The position numbers and the translations under genes are program-made. A stretch of 64,000 nucleotides of DNA from Jacaranda mimosifolia (Eukaryota > Streptophyta > Magnoliopsida > Lamiales > Bignoniaceae): positions 14,763,968 to 14,827,967 of the forward strand of contig CM032129.1 in the NCBI GenBank assembly GCA_018894105.1, read 5' to 3'. The notes beneath the pieces are model-generated. The model ran no database searches. It was not told where the DNA came from and saw only the letters and a list, made by a program, of their open reading frames with translations. Within the stretch, counting starts at the first letter, position 1, and every line of letters begins with the position of its first letter. Below are positions 1-10,517 of this stretch, one piece after another.

Positions 1-202
1 TTACTTCTCTACCTTTTAATCAATTAAATACTGACTTAAGCATTGGAGTGCCTTAGCCGAGGTGCCCTCGGCTAGCCTGATGTGTGCTATTGGTTGCATA
101 ACTCAATCCAACTACAGCATCAAACGTTTTCTCGACCTCCCAACTAATTAGATGGATTGGGTCACAGCCCAGTATATCATCAAATAGTTGATACCCTTAT
201 CA
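1..202 (+). repeat. 3' part of the 5' LTR
   Basis: This matches the end of the 3' LTR, including shared blocks around ATTAAATACTGACTTAA, CTCGACCTCCCAACT and ATCAAATAGTTGATA. Identity stops at TTATCA, where the primer-binding site begins on this side and flanking DNA begins on the other. Confidence 0.9.
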
Positions 203-204
203 TT

Positions 205-223
205 TGGCGTCGTCTGTGGGTTC
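205..223 (+). other. Primer-binding site of the Tat-type element
   Basis: TGGCGTCGTCTGTGGG starts two bases after the LTR end. TGGCGxCGTCTGTGGG is the usual form just inside plant Tat-type LTRs, where a tRNA 3' end primes minus-strand DNA. I do not assign the tRNA species. Confidence 0.8.
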
Positions 224-242
224 TTGAGTTTGTAACTGAGAA

Positions 243-1910
243 AATGGTTAACACAAGCGAGTCGTTTCTGAGATAGAGGAGAACAGAAGATCCCCAACCC
301 CTCATTCTTGACCCCAACAACAACAAGATATGGCTAGACCCAGCTCCCAACCAGAATAAGTAGGAACCTTAACTATGCCTCAACTTATGCAACTAATAAG
401 CGAGCAAATATCAACTCAGATTTCAGCTCAACTATCATCTGCCCTCAACAAGCACAACAATTAACCTGGACCAGCCACCAGTGCTACTTCCCAACCTTCA
501 CAACACGAGAAGGGGCCCCCAATGGAGGATAAGGGCAGACTAGAAACAAGACACACCCATCTCCAATGAGAGGATAGCCCAGGACGTTTCCCACGAGAAG
601 AACCCCGACCTAACCCTCGAAAAGAAGTAGCAAATTCAGTAGATCATCTCGCCTGACCCGTTCAAGCCTAACAGCACAATAGGTTCGAACGCCCAAGACC
701 TTAGATGAATAGAAATCTATCCCAAGCTGATCAAGAAAAATAGGAAAAAATATCCCACCAAGTGCAATAGTTGAACAGAAGTCTAGAAGAGATATCCAGG
801 AGGAACACTGAAAGATACCCCCACTATGATAACGCACTCTGACTTCACTGTGAGCGAGAATCGCTTTTTGTCCAGGAGATAATCAACGAGCGCATAATGA
901 TCGACGCCAAGGTTTCAACCAGACTGCCGAGGTATGATAGCTCATTCGACCCAAATGAGCACTTACTCCAATTCGAACACATGATGCAGCTCCATGGGCA
1001 TAATGAATACATCCATGCAAAGATGCTCGTCACAACATTATAGGGCATCACGTTCGACTGGTTTGTCAAATTGGAGTCATCGTTGATTTACTTGTATGAC
1101 CAGCTTTGCGACAAGTTCCTCCACCAGTTTGCTAGTCGAAGGAAAGTAAACTCCCCAATACTCATTTGCACACAGTTAAGAAGAACAAGGGAGAGTCCTT
1201 TCAAGATTTTTTCACCAAATTCAACACAGAGGTTATGAAGATTGACAATCCTCGGATAGAGTTCCTTATTGATGTGTTGTTCCTCGATCTTCGACACAAA
1301 AATGCGCCAATGCACTGGTCCGAGGAGAGACTGAGGACAATGGAGGAGTTACTCGACATTGCGAACAGGTACATAACCTAGAAAAACATAAACAAACTAA
1401 AATATAGCAATCCGGACAACGACAAGAAGAAGGCTAAATAGAAAGATGACAGACAGCACAAAGATGGTCATCAATCTCCCATGAAATGATTTCACAACTA
1501 CACCCCACTGAACACTGCCAGAAAAGAAGTGTTGTTTGCCATTCAGCATGAAAACCTCCTCAAAAAACCCAGGAAAGTAATTGAAACGGAAGCAATGAAG
1601 AGATCCAAAAAATACTATCACTTCCATAGGCAAAAAAGCTATGACATGGAGGATTGTTTCAATTGCACTATGATATTGAAAAGCTGATTCAACAAGGACA
1701 CTTGAAAAAATTTGTCGATAAAAAAGCCAGACAAGAGCCAGGCCAAACTGACCAGACTCCCCGTAGAGAAAGGTTAGTTAGCCCAAGAAAAGAAGATAAA
1801 GGGAAAAATCTTGCCCATGATCCGCGCCCACCCCTCAGAGAAGTGATTGACACCATTGTTGGAGGCCCGACTAGAGAGGACTCCAAGTCAGTGAAAAGAT
1901 AGAATCAAAG
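243..1910 (+). pseudogene. Decayed gag of the Tat-type element
   Basis: Gag would form the particle that packages the element RNA. Around 890-1380 the reading frames give the plant gypsy gag pattern: a YD-S-DPNEHL segment near 935, a WF near 1060, QFASRR near 1125, then GESFQDFFTKFN and a final ELLDIANRYI. These fall in more than one frame and are interrupted by stops, for example TAG near 1042 and before 1385. An ATG at 243 lies shortly after the primer-binding site but runs into a stop within ten codons. The downstream part to about 1900 is lysine- and arginine-rich, as expected for a nucleocapsid tail. No CCHC knuckle was found. Confidence 0.78.
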
Positions 1911-1914
1911 GAGG

Positions 1915-2343
1915 TTGGAATCAACCAAATTTTCCTTAATCGAAATAGTTTTACAACTCTCGACTAGCACAGAACCTATCTCTTTTTCTGACTTTAACCT
2001 CTCACACATTGAGAATCAAGACGCTGGCAATAAACTGGACTGCCCCCTTGTTGTCTCGGTTAAATTCGCCAACTTTAAGGTCAGGAAGATTTTGGTCGAT
2101 AACGGTAGCTCTGCAAACATAATTTTCTTGTCAACACTGAAGATAATGAACATGGGAAAGCTAAAGTTTGCACATGTGCGCACCCCACTAGTTGGATTCA
2201 GGGGATCAGAGATCATCCTTGAAGGATATATAAACTTGTCTACTTTATTTGGGGAAACGCCTCGACGAAAAACACTTATGGTCAACTACCTGGTCCTTAA
2301 TGCACCCTTTCTTGTAATGTTGTTATTGGACGACCAATGCTAA
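1915..2343 (+). pseudogene. Aspartic protease region
   Basis: An open frame of 142 codons contains ILVDNGSSANIIF (near 2092-2130), the active-site region of a retroviral-type aspartic protease. The catalytic Asp is present, with Asn in the following position where Thr or Ser is common; the DNGSS form is frequent in plant Tat elements. The FVVS-like strand before it and the hydrophobic VNYLVLNAPF after it fit the fold. It directly follows gag, as in gypsy polyproteins. The frame has no start of its own and would have been cut from a Gag-Pol product. Confidence 0.8.
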
Positions 2344-2689
2344 TGGACTTCAGGGCTATAGTCTCAACCTACCACATGAAAGTCAAGTTTCAGACGGCTG
2401 CTAGGACTAGTGAACTACTTTGCAACATGAAGGAAGTTTGGCGATGTTACACAATCTCAATCGAGGCGAATGAACAAAAGGCCTGACCAAACTAAAACCC
2501 TTAAGGGACGTCCCAATAACGAAACCTGAGGAGGGACAACAGAGCAAGAAGATGAAACTTGAAGAGACTAGGGTCGACCCATCGGGGAGTTCAAAACCAT
2601 CAAGCTCGAGCCTAGGAATCTCGACAAGATAACAAGGATTTAGATTGATCTTGGGAGCAACATAGTGTGTTTAGTGGTCACTTTTCTCA

Positions 2690-3580
2690 CAAAGAATGTT
2701 GATGTTTTTGCTTGAAAAGTTGCCGACCTACAGGGAATTAACCCCAACATCATCGTCCACCACCTGAACGAGGTCCCTTCATTCAAACCAGTCAAGCAAA
2801 AGACCAGGACCTTCAATGCTAAACGATGTCAAATCATTGAGGATGAGGTCAACAAGCTCTTAGAGGCATGATACATTGTAGAAATTCAATACCCTAGTTA
2901 GCTTTGTAATGTAGTCCTTGTCCCTAAGAATGAGGGAAAATGAGAATATGTAATGACTTTACCGATTTGAATAATGCTTGTCCTAAAGACCCTTGCCCTT
3001 TGCCTCGCATAGATTGATTAGTTGATTCTACTGCTACTTGTGATCTTTTAAGTATGATGGATGCATTTCAAAGTTACTATCAAATTTTCATGGCCCCGAG
3101 GACAGGGATAAGACCTCCTTTGTAATCCCCAATAGTGTATATTGTTTTCTTGTTTGGGCTAAAAAATACAGGTGCAACCTACCAAAGACTTGTGAACTTT
3201 ATATTAAAAAATGAGATTGGTAGGACCATGAAAGTTTACATTGATGACATGATTATCAAAACAGAAAAAGATCAAAATCACCTAGCCGACCTTAGTCACA
3301 CATTTTCATTATTGAGAGCATTTGACATGAAGCTTAACCCTAACAAGTGCATGTATGGGGTGAAAGGAGGAAAGTTCTTAGACTACATCGTTAGTCATAG
3401 AGGTATTGTAGCAAACACACAAAAAATCCAAGCAATCCTATACATCTCGCCTCTTCAAACAGTCAGAGACGTTCAGCATTTGGTCGAAAGGATTATAGCT
3501 CTTGGTCGGTTCATTACTCGACTAGCGAATAAAAGCGTACCATTTTTCAAAATTTTTAGGGATGCACAAAAGTTCTAGTG
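2690..3580 (+). pseudogene. Reverse transcriptase domain, broken
   Basis: The order of motifs is that of a Ty3/gypsy reverse transcriptase: HHLNEV near 2759, VKQKTR near 2790, EVNKLLEA near 2850, NVVLVPKN near 2908, then GLKNTGATYQRLVN near 3155 and the catalytic YIDDM at 3237-3251, followed by LNPNKCMYGVKGGKFLDYIVSHRGI. Stops interrupt it near 2869, 2899, 2941 and 3124, so only the palm and thumb part (3135-3578) is a continuous frame. The two catalytic Asp codons of YIDD are intact. Confidence 0.88.
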
Positions 3581-3589
3581 GGCGGAGTA

Positions 3590-4010
3590 ATGTGATTAGG
3601 CCTTGGTCGAACTAAAACAATACCTATCTAAGCCTGAGGTCAGAGAAGTTCTGCATATTTATTCGACAATCTCGTCAGCAATAATTAATTCTATTCTGGT
3701 CTCAACCAGACATGGCACCCACTGATCTATATACTACAACAGCAAAGCGTTGCAGGGCCAAGAACACAATTACCTGGAGATCGAAAAGTTCGTCCTTACT
3801 TTAGTCACTGCAGCCAAGAAATTGAGGCCCTACTTTTAGTCTCACTCTATCGTAGTCTTAATGAATCAACCACTAAAATAAATGCTGATGAAACCAGATC
3901 CATCGAGTAGTTTAACAAAGTGGGCCATCAAGTTGGGGGAATTTAACATCACCTTCTAGCCCCGAACAACCATAAAAGCCCAAGTGTTGGCAGATTTTGC
4001 ATAGAAAGAC
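3590..4010 (+). pseudogene. Conventional RNase H domain after the reverse transcriptase
   Basis: Recognisable segments are YYNSKALQGQEHNYLEIEKFVLTL near 3730-3800, AAKKLRPYF near 3812 and TKWAIKLGEFNI near 3918, ending in QVLADF near 3980. Together they match the RNase H that normally ends gypsy reverse transcriptase and degrades the RNA strand of the hybrid. Several TAG or TGA codons break the frame. It is followed at once by a second RNase H-like segment. Confidence 0.72.
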
Positions 4011-4029
4011 TCGACCTAACCGATCAACT

Positions 4030-4430
4030 TGATCAAGTTTCCCTTATGTGGACTTTGCATGTCGATGGCTCTGCAACTTCCTATGGAGGAGGAATAGGCA
4101 TTTCCCTATGCTTTTCGTAGAACGAGGAGTATGACTCCGCAATTAAACTTGACTACCCCATCACCAATAATGAAATAGAGTATGTGGCCCTCCTTGTTGG
4201 TATAGGATGGTCATTGATAGAGGAGTCGAGCAGATGGCAGCTATTACTGATTCTCAGCTAGTCGCAGAGCAATTCAAAGGAAACTTTGAAGCTAAGGAGT
4301 CTACAATGAGCAAGTATTTGGCTGAGGTTAAGAAATTGCAGTAACATTTCAAAAAGTTCACCCTCAGCTAAGTCCCTCGATCAAAAAACTAAAAGGCAGT
4401 AGACTCCCTGTCAAACTTTGCTAGCTCGAC
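4030..4430 (+). pseudogene. Second (archaeal-type) RNase H domain
   Basis: LHVDGSATSYGGGIGI starting near 4055 and NNEIEYVALL near 4168 match the second, archaeal-like RNase H carried by Tat-lineage elements, with the first catalytic Asp codon at 4064-4066 and the Glu of NNEIEY kept. A frameshift lies near 4200-4210. Having both RNase H types side by side is diagnostic for the lineage. The assignment rests on motif resemblance only. Confidence 0.7.
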
Positions 4431-5766
4431 AAAAGGAACCAAGGATAGAACCATCACATTTCTGGTAGCCAACAAACCAACTATAGTTGGTCGCAACCAG
4501 AACTTGGTCGGGCAAATCCAAAAGGCAGTTCCTTTATAGCATGATGAAATAAAAGCTTACCCAAGGGAAGGAAAAGTGCTCGAGGATAAAGCGCAAGCAC
4601 GCAGGCTCCGAGGTCGAGCAGCGAAGTTCACCCTCGATGAATATGGTCAACTCTTCAAAAGATCAGTTTCTGGACCACCATTGAGGTGTTTGACACCAGA
4701 ACAGGCTCAAAAGGTCCTATAAGAAATTCATTCAGGAATTTGTGGCAATCATTCTAGAGGACGATCTTTGGCCCACAAAGTCATCAGACATGGGTATTTT
4801 TGGCCAACTTTACTGAAAGCTGCTGTCAACTTCGCAAGAAAATGCCCATCTTTCCTGGTCCATTCTGACATACCTTACAAGCTTACGTCAACATTAATGC
4901 CAGTTCAGATCACATGGTCATTCGACCAATTAGGGGTAGATATAGTCGACTCATTCTCGAAGACCATAGGTTAGAGAAAATTCATGATCACCACGGTCGA
5001 ATACTTCACGAAGTGGGTCAAAGCCGAGGTTATCTCGAAGATAAGCAATGCAGCCATCAAAAGTTTCTTGTGGAAAAATAATATATGTTGTTTCGATTTG
5101 CCTAAAGTGTTGATATCAGATAATGGGACGCAGTTCTAGAGTAGGAGCACAAGGAATTGATGCGACAACCTGGGAATTCGACAACACTTTACCTCGGTTG
5201 GGAACCCTCAGGCTAATAGGCAAACAAAAGTCACTAACAGAACTGTCTTAAAGCACATCAAGGCCTCACTTGAAGGATCCAGAGCAAGTTGGGCAGAAGA
5301 CCTTCTTGAGGTCTTATAGGCGTATAGAACCAACCCCAGGACTGCCATGGGCCGCAGTCCTTATAGTTTGGTCTACGGATCCGAAGCAATCGTTCCAATA
5401 GAATTGATACAACACACAACTCGAGTAATCCACTACAGCCTGATCAGGAATGAATTGAAAAGAGAATTCGACCTCGAAACAATCGATGAGCAGCGCCAGC
5501 AGGCATATACAACAATGAAAAGTTACAGATCGAAGATGGCCCAGCATTACGAAAAGGGAGTTCGGCCGAGAAGCTTTAAAGTAGGGGACCTCATTCTCAA
5601 AAAAGTAGAAGTCTCAAGAAACGTAGGCAAACTCGATCCGAAATAGGAGGGCCCCTACTCGATAGTCAAGGTAGCAAAGCACAATTCCTACCGACTAGCG
5701 GATAGGAATGGTAATGAGCTCCCTCGTCCATGAAATGCGGTGAACTTGAAAAAATTCTATATGTAA
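4430..5766 (+). pseudogene. Integrase with catalytic Glu replaced
   Basis: The N-terminal zinc-finger remnant runs from EIHSG near 4722 through CGNH near 4741 to ARKCPSF near 4834. The core has the first Asp in LGVDIVDSF (4939-4941) and the second in LISDNGTQF (5119-5121). Exactly 35 residues later, where the DD35E Glu belongs, the codon is AAA for Lys (5227-5229). The C-terminal part (5347-5646) is open and contains FKVGDLILKKVE, followed by a GPY-like EGPYSIVKVA segment. Stops occur at expected Trp positions near 5317, 5643 and 5731. The enzyme would insert the element cDNA into the chromosome; this copy is inactive. Confidence 0.87.
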
Positions 5767-5861
5767 AGAGAGCAAGGTCGCCACTTAACTATAATATAGT
5801 GCGATTCCAAATTAGTAAAGACTACTTATGTTTCAACAGCTATGCACTCTCTCCAACAACT

Positions 5862-6250
5862 ACGGCTTCAAGCCTAAACTAATAAACGAGTTGATCATTT
5901 AAAGTCAACCCCGTTGTCGACCACAAATCGATTTCAAATCGTAGAGTTACGGATTTAAGCCTAAACTAATAAATAAGTTGACCATTTAAAGTCGATCCCA
6001 ATGTCGACCACAAACCGGTTTCAAACTACAAAGTTATGACTTCAAGCCCAAACTAATAAACCAGTTGATTGTCTAAAGTCGACCTCGTAGTTGACCACGA
6101 ATAGATTTCAAACCAAGCTATGGCTTCAAGCCCAATTATTTAATAATAAACGAGTTGATCGTTTAGAGTTGACCTTGTAGTCGACCATAGCTCCAAGCCT
6201 AACTTGATAAAAGAATAGTAGTTTAAAATCAACTATGTCGTCAAACACAA
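5862..6250 (+). repeat. Tandem repeat of about 87 bp downstream of integrase
   Basis: Units begin with a variant of ACGGCTTCAAGCCTAAACT at about 5862, 5949, 6036, 6120 and 6187. Each continues with an AACGAGTTGATC-like segment and a GTCGACCACAAA-like segment. Spacings are 87, 87, 84 and about 67 bp, and the copies become more diverged to the right. It lies between the integrase stop and the antisense gene, where Tat-lineage elements often carry amplified tandem repeats. Confidence 0.85.
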
Positions 6251-6859
6251 CTTAAAATCGATCATCATAGTCAAATCACCTCACGGACAATGCACTACGA
6301 TGCAAAACTTGGACAAGAACATTGAAATTAATTTAAGTCGGCTCACGATCAACCACGACACCCAACCAATTCCTTTGATCTGGAAAAGAATATCTTAAGT
6401 TAACCTAGCAGTCGACCGCAATGACTATTTCAAAATCACTTTTGAATGGATAAAGTTGAGATTGATATTCTTAGACCTATCCAATTGTTCCTTTAGGAGT
6501 CAATCTCGCAATCGACCAGTAACTTGGTTCCAAACCAATTAAATATTTCCCATACCTTTATTAAGTTTGCACTATTCGACCAGTTACATAGAAACAAGAT
6601 TTGGTTCTTTACTTATTGATACATCAGTTCGACAAAAGTAAAGCGAACTGAAAGAAGTAAAAGGAAAATAGAGGAAAGGTGAATCGACGAAGAAAACGAG
6701 CAAAAAGATGCATTTCATAAATTGGAATATTCAGTTACAATATTACAAAGGCCATTCACACAATCCATCAAAACGCCTTGCAAAGCGAACAAACTTAAAT
6801 AAAGCAAAATGACAAAAACTGTTGCGGTCTCCGCTCGACCCAACTTCTTCCCCTCTTGC
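6251..6859. other. Post-repeat spacer within the Tat-type element
   Basis: No gene is visible. Scattered GTCGACC-like motifs suggest it derives from more decayed copies of the adjacent tandem repeat. It should contain the 3' end of the antisense transcript unit, but I cannot fix a polyadenylation site. Confidence 0.5.
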
Positions 6860-9250
6860 TCAGTGAGCTGCCACCTCGTCGATCATGCGGTTAAGCTCAT
6901 CATTGGAGGGCACGCACACAACAGTTGGGGGACCTTCGACTTCTTGCTTAGGCACGAGAGCAGGCACTGACTGGTCAGCATTAGCAAATTGAGAAGCCCT
7001 ATTTCTTCGGTTAGAAAAGTACGCTCGGCAGAAAGAGAAATAGGCAGCAACGTCGAATTTCCCATCCTTAATTTCGAACGCAAACTCGTTCCCGAAGTCA
7101 AACACTTTAGCAACCGCAACCAACCTTGAGTTGGGTAGCGGCTCTGAGCGCTGGGCATTCTCTTCGATGGGCAGGAAGTCGAGATAATCCTCAGGCTGCT
7201 CGATTTGAAATGGATTCAGACACTCCCTATTCTCTGGGCGAAACTAATACTCCAAGAACTCTAACTATTTCACCGTCTTCTCAAATGCCTCCTTGGCGTC
7301 ATCGATCGAGAAGACGATGCTGGCGTCTGGGAATGCCGAGTACAGCATGAACTGTTGAACAACCTCTTTTGAATGCCTAGGAGCTCCTTGAAGAATTCAT
7401 CTCGAGCATACTTAGTGGCGATGTTGTGCCCGTGCATCCGACCAACATTGTAAAAGGCCTTAGCTTCCGGTCTGACCTTCTGCAATTGTTCATCCATTTT
7501 GCTATTTTTGACCATGGCAGCCAAGAGCTCTGCATCTTTGTCCTCGAGCTGCTTTGTCGGCTGCTCGATCCTCAACTGCATAAAGTCGAGCTGAATCTTA
7601 GCTTCCGCATCGCTTTGCTCCTTCTAGAGCTCTTCTCGATCACTAAGGGCCAACTCAGACGTGCGGTAAAAATGGTAACCCAACTGGTTGACCTGCAACA
7701 GCAACAACTTTAGTCAAGACATTTAAACACAAATTTAGAGAAGCGAGTAAAACTCGACTAAACACTTACCATATTAGAGTGATAAGCCAGTGCCTTTAAG
7801 GCTCCCACCTGGCTTATTTCCAACATCTTCTTCTAGTCAGACATGAAAAGTTTGGCTATCATTACTTTTAGGGACACAACTCCGATTGGCCCCACCGTCA
7901 TCATCCACAAGGAGTTTTGAACCTTGACATCGGTACTAAACCTAGGTGAGGGAAAGCTAGGCAGTGAGAACAAGTTGTCGTCATCTCAAGGCCTAAACAT
8001 ATCAAACCCAATCGGGTGGGTCGAGCCCCAGCTTTCCCTTTCCTTTTATCAGCAGCAGTTTTCTTTTGAGTAGGCCCAGGCTGCTCGATTGCAAGCCTCT
8101 TCTGACGAGGTGCGGGGCTACCAATCTCGATAGGAGCATCACGAAGCAACTTGGGAGCCTGCCTCCCGATAAGCACTTATCTCTCGGCACTCCTACACTT
8201 TTTGTTGACAAGCCATCGCTTATCTCGAGTGTAATTCATCATTTCAGCTCGATCTGGAAAGACAACAAAGCTAACACATCAGCATCGGCCAGAAAATTAA
8301 CCAAAAAATTAATTAGCATGGGTCAACTATAGTGTCTACCTAGTTGAGCATCAGTATACAGACCTAACTGGGCAGGTGATAGGCCTGCCAACACGAGGTT
8401 CCTCTTCTCAATGTAACTCGATGCCTCAATTTGACCAAATTGAATAAAGTCTCGAATAAAAGTGTTGAGCCAAGTAGGGTTCTCATTTACTAGCATCTCA
8501 ACATGACCCCTCAACCAACCCCTGGGTATGTTAAAATCAACCCCCCTTGGAGCTCGAACAAAAAAGTAATGCTTTTTTCACTCTTGACCATGCGAGGAGG
8601 AAGGAGTCACCAAAAACTTTCAACGAGGGTGGGCTGTGAGATAATAAAAACCCGACTCCTTAGTGCTACCCGACTTTTGAGACATCGGGAGATAGAAGGA
8701 GTTAGAAAAAATAACAAAGGTTGAAGGGTGGTCATGTATTAGCATCAGAACGATGAAGCTATATAGAGTCAAAAACTAGTATGGGATGAGCTGGGTTATG
8801 CAAACTTGGAAACCTTTTAAAAGGTTATGCAAGGGGAAACCTAAGCCCATATTTTAGGGCCTCCTTGAACACTGTTATGCACCCGACGGGGGGTCGATGC
8901 ATCCTATCAGTGGGTCCATGGATGATTAGCTCGAACCCTGGGGGAATGTGATATAGTTGCCTAATTAATTCGAGATCCCTACTTGTGGTTTTGGAAATGA
9001 TTTCACTGTAATGGTCGGGTGTAAATAACCGACCACGAGTTAAAAAAAATTGACTAGGCTTAGCCCTACCCTTAGTGCCGCCTCGAGTATCATTCGAATT
9101 ACTAGAGGAAGTTGAACTATCACTAGAAGACTCACTAGACTCGCTAGTTGAGCTATCTACCACTCTGGTCGAACCCCCATTCGACCTCGTCTCCTCACCA
9201 TCACTGTTTCTACTACTACATCCACCAAACACTCTCAACATATTAACCAT
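6860..9250 (-). pseudogene. Antisense gene of the Tat-type element (gypsy-type transposon / Transposase_28-like protein)
   Basis: Reading the minus strand from an ATG at 9250, the N-terminus has a Ser-rich acidic stretch. It is followed by a block (about 8825-8990) containing IPPGFELIIHGPTDR and EALKYGLRFPL, which resembles the 'putative gypsy type transposon' family (Pfam Transposase_28). The domain continues past frameshifts with RGHVEMLVNENPTWL near 8500 and SPAQLGLYTDAQLG near 8360. Two introns look likely: 8339-8254 and 7769-7693, each with GT...AG ends and pyrimidine-rich acceptors. The next exon (about 7690-7370) is Gln/Glu/Lys-rich and predicted coiled coil (QLEDKDAELLAAMVKNSKM). The last part, to the stop at 6860, is open. 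Several stops and frameshifts show it is broken here. Function is unknown; similar antisense ORFs are known in Tat elements. Confidence 0.75.
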
Positions 9251-9417
9251 GAAGAATATTGTCGAACTTAAGCAGAATAAAACTTGCTTAAAGGTTGCAG
9301 AAAACTTACACGGCCAGCAAGATTAGAGTAAAACTCGATTAGCCAAAAATATAGTAAAATACGGAGTTTCAACCTCTCAAGATCCTGTAAAAGTGAAAAT
9401 GAAAGCTTTCACCGTGT

Positions 9418-9427
9418 CTATTTATAG
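9418..9427 (-). promoter_or_regulatory. TATA box for the antisense gene
   Basis: The minus strand reads CTATAAATAG, a near-perfect plant TATA box, about 170 bp upstream of the antisense ATG at 9250. No open frame crosses it on the minus strand. The spacing fits a short 5' leader. Confidence 0.65.
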
Positions 9428-9666
9428 GCCTCATCCGTAGGCAAGCTAATCGATTAATCTAACCGGCTACCATGTCATTATTATGCGTCCATCGATTGCC
9501 TTTTCACGTTACCCAAGGTAATAGTCGCATTAAATACACTGATATCCTGGTTGATTTTTGAAATTTAAACTTCACCAAAGCATTTAATGCCTCATCGAGC
9601 CGATTCCAGTTTCCTTAAGTCATCTATTCCCCATTCCCTCTCGTTAATACTCTTGATCAGGACTCG

Positions 9667-9680
9667 AAAGTGGGGAGGAC
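9667..9680 (+). other. Polypurine tract of the Tat-type element
   Basis: AAAGTGGGGAGGA ends three bases before the TG that opens the 3' LTR at 9684. This is the expected primer for plus-strand DNA synthesis. Confidence 0.85.
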
Positions 9681-9683
9681 TCA

Positions 9684-10517
9684 TGATATAGGATAGCCCA
9701 ACGGCTTAATCCAATAACACTCGACCAGGTAAAAGATATCATGTTGGACAACCCAATCGGCTATCAAGCCCAGCCCATAGGTGATCGACCATGGTATCGA
9801 CCAGAACCGACCTCACTGGGCCCTTCTACCTATACAAGTATCGACCTTTGCTCGGTCGACTAAATTGAGGATGTTTATTCAGCACTCAACCAGGGAGATA
9901 TCTGAATCCAACAGAGTTCCATTATTTCGACGAGAGCATGCTCAGATGACTCACAGGCGAATGTTCATTTTGACCCCAAGAAGTCGGACGAACATGACCA
10001 CTTCTTTACCACATTGAATGCTCTAATAGGCGGCATGCCTCCGCATTAATGACGCATGCCTCCACTAGTGCCACTTTTCTGCAGCACTAGGGTAGTGCGC
10101 CCCTCCTTCGTACTGTTATGTCCTATAGAGTTGGACGAGGCACCACCTAGAATAGTACACAAAATGGAAAAGACCTAAAAGTCCTCAAGTGAAGATAAAG
10201 CCCAGTTCTGTATAAGCAAGGACATCATAAACATATTAGCCTCTCTAGAAAGGCTATAAATACCCCATTGTCACCCTTCAGTAAGGGATGCTCATTATCA
10301 CTCAAAACCCCTCAGCTTGTTGCTTTACCTTTTAGTCGATTAAATACTGACTTAAACGTTGGAATGTCTTAGCCGAGGGCACCTCCGCTAGCTTAATGTG
10401 TGCTATTGGACAGTACTCGACCCAACTACATCATCAAATGTTTTTCTCGACCTCCCAACTGGTCAGTTGGATTGCAACATAGCCCAATATACCATCAAAT
10501 AGTTGATATCATCATCA
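9684..10517 (+). repeat. 3' LTR of the Tat-type element
   Basis: It opens with TGATATAGG after the polypurine tract and ends with ATCATCA, matching the end of the window-edge 5' LTR. Length is 834 bp. Because most of the 5' LTR lies outside the window, the target-site duplication cannot be checked here. Confidence 0.88.
10254..10262 (+). promoter_or_regulatory. TATA box of the LTR promoter
   Basis: CTATAAATA lies inside the 3' LTR, about 260 bp before its end, the usual place for the U3 promoter. It points the opposite way from the TATA box at 9418. Confidence 0.65.

Larger units (their letters stand above)
1..10517 (+). mobile_element. Ty3/gypsy LTR retrotransposon, Tat-type, 5' LTR truncated by window edge
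   Basis: The first 202 bases are repeated, diverged, at about 10315-10517, so they are the two LTR ends of one element. Between them lie, in order, a primer-binding site, gag, protease, reverse transcriptase, a conventional RNase H, a second RNase H, integrase, a tandem repeat, an antisense gene, a polypurine tract and the 3' LTR. Two RNase H domains plus a long post-integrase region with an antisense ORF are known traits of the Tat lineage (for example Retand and Grande). All coding parts have in-frame stops, many at expected tryptophan positions, so the copy is old and cannot move by itself. The family name is inferred from domain order and motifs. Confidence 0.88.

Noticed and set aside
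7126..8724. Plus-strand frames of 70-95 codons over the antisense gene
   Set aside because: They are shadows of the minus-strand coding sequence, which carries the domain motifs.
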